Shown here: piece after piece, positions 5,790 to 6,361 of the stretch
Position numbering within the stretch: the stretch's first letter is position 1
How the letters are laid out: every line of letters begins with the position of its first letter
NCBI GenBank assembly: GCA_009924885.1
Contig: RFQS01000129.1
Coordinates: 1-6,361, forward strand
DNA: 6,361 nt
Origin: Pseudomonadota bacterium
Lineage (GTDB): Bacteria > Cyanobacteriota > Vampirovibrionia > LMEP-6097
Direction: 5' to 3'
Program-made: the position numbers and the translations under genes
Notes under the pieces: model-generated
Databases searched by the model: none
The model's input: only the letters and a program-made list of their open reading frames with translations
What the model was told of the DNA's origin: nothing

Positions 5790-6248
5790 ATGAATTCGGT
5801 AGCCACAGTTAGAATTGAGAAAACAGATGAGACTTTTGGTTATTCAAATACTCCTGTCTTGATAGACTCAACATTAGATAATCTAGAGTTGAGTAGCGGA
5901 GAAGTTCCTTTTTATGAGGCTATCTTGAGTATTCCCAGACTTTATCAAATAACTAGCCAAAAGGTCTATGAAATTATGCAAAAGCAGAATCTTAATAATT
6001 GCTTATATAATTTTTTCAAATTACTAAAAGATGAATTCCCAAATGAAAGCTTTCGCCTAGAAGATTATTCCGATCCAGAGGAAGACTATTCTGATCCTCG
6101 CTTAGCTATTACTATTCTGACTAAATCTGATGATATTGAAGGGGATATAGATAAGCATCTTAAATTATTTGAAAAGCTTACACAGCTACAGAGAAATACG
6201 TCCCCAGATAGTAATGATATGTTTTTATTTCTTGAATATTTGGAGTAG
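5790..6248 (+). CDS. Hypothetical partner protein of the TIGR04255 gene
   Basis: This 152-residue soluble protein lies 8 nt downstream of the TIGR04255 gene and almost certainly belongs to the same transcript. An AAGGA at 5773-5777 is the best Shine-Dalgarno-like sequence in the window, although 12 nt from the ATG is somewhat far. The sequence is acidic, especially in the second half, with a short internal near-repeat, EDYSDPEEDYSDP (91-103). The C-terminal half looks mostly helical (KHLKLFEKLTQLQ). There is no signal peptide, membrane helix or recognisable catalytic motif. I do not recognise a named family. Fixed pairing with TIGR04255 genes elsewhere would suggest the two proteins act as a complex. 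Confidence 0.7.
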   Translation: MNSVATVRIEKTDETFGYSNTPVLIDSTLDNLELSSGEVPFYEAILSIPRLYQITSQKVYEIMQKQNLNNCLYNFFKLLKDEFPNESFRLEDYSDPEEDYSDPRLAITILTKSDDIEGDIDKHLKLFEKLTQLQRNTSPDSNDMFLFLEYLE

Positions 6249-6250
6249 TT

Positions 6251-6280
6251 GTGGGTTTTGATTGGTCGGCTTATATAGCA
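6251..6280 (+). pseudogene. Possible 5' remnant of a HEPN-domain gene, interrupted at 6281
   Basis: A GTG codon at 6251, 2 nt after the preceding stop, opens a frame reading VGFDWSAYIA. This resembles the common beginning of HEPN-domain proteins (MSFDWSEYLxLA). The resemblance ends at residue 10, exactly where the IS-like end GGGCTGTCTC begins, and the frame stops at TAA 6323-6325. I infer that the third gene of the module has been broken by an insertion. Ten residues are thin evidence, so this is a hypothesis. Confidence 0.35.
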
Positions 6281-6361
6281 GGGCTGTCTCATTCTAAAAT
6301 ATTTCAAAAATCCATACAGATGTAAGTCTGTCTAAATCTGTAAAGTCATGTCTCAATAGAG
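6281..6361. mobile_element. Possible insertion-sequence end, continuing past the window
   Basis: GGGCTGTCTCATTC at 6281-6294 has the look of an IS terminal inverted repeat (read outward it ends GAGACAGCCC). Behind it lies non-coding DNA with an internal 7-bp inverted repeat, TACAGAT (6315-6321) and ATCTGTA (6336-6342). On the minus strand a frame is open from the edge down to a TAG at 6294-6296, about 20 codons, which could be a transposase tail but has no recognisable motif. The IS family cannot be assigned and no target duplication can be tested without the other end. Confidence 0.4.

Noticed and set aside
6086..6307. 73-codon minus-strand frame spanning the end of the partner gene and the IS-like end
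   Set aside because: It crosses the proposed insertion boundary and is antisense to the 5790-6248 gene, with no motif.

Overview
The window is AT-rich DNA from a bacterium and carries seven full-length protein genes, one gene cut by the left edge, and what looks like a broken gene plus the end of a mobile element at the right edge. The host is probably Gram-negative, because it has a class D beta-lactamase with a signal peptide. None of the start codons has a well-placed, strong Shine-Dalgarno sequence. The release factor has residues around its GGQ loop and at its C-terminus that remind me of cyanobacterial RF1. A low-GC non-photosynthetic relative of Cyanobacteria, or another poorly studied host-associated phylum, would fit, but this placement is tentative.

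Minus-strand block (1-3035). Transcription runs right to left. prfA (release factor 1) is followed after 4 nt by a 74-residue acidic protein ending in a CCxxxCxxC-P-W motif. After an AT-rich, palindrome-filled gap of 127 nt comes a class II Fic AMP-transferase with a C-terminal winged helix. A class D beta-lactamase starts 21 nt later and runs off the left edge at codon 152, just after its STFK active site. That beta-lactamase carries a 121-bp element with perfect 16-bp terminal inverted repeats. The element is inserted in frame between the signal peptide and the catalytic domain, in the style of the in-frame palindromic elements of Rickettsia.

Divergent centre (3036-3180). This intergenic region separates prfA from dnaB. 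It holds a small hairpin in the prfA leader, two ATCAAGAC direct repeats 21 bp apart, and a plausible extended -10 element for dnaB.

Plus-strand block (3181-6361). dnaB (replicative helicase, complete motifs, no intein) is followed by a small four-helix membrane protein of unknown function. Then comes a more AT-rich accessory pair, a TIGR04255-family protein and a 152-residue partner 8 nt downstream. Directly after this pair a ten-codon reading starting at 6251 resembles the beginning of HEPN-domain proteins. It stops matching exactly at 6281, where a sequence typical of an insertion-sequence end (GGGCTGTCTC) begins. The most interesting points are the in-frame palindromic element in the beta-lactamase and the possible IS-interrupted TIGR04255/partner/HEPN module.
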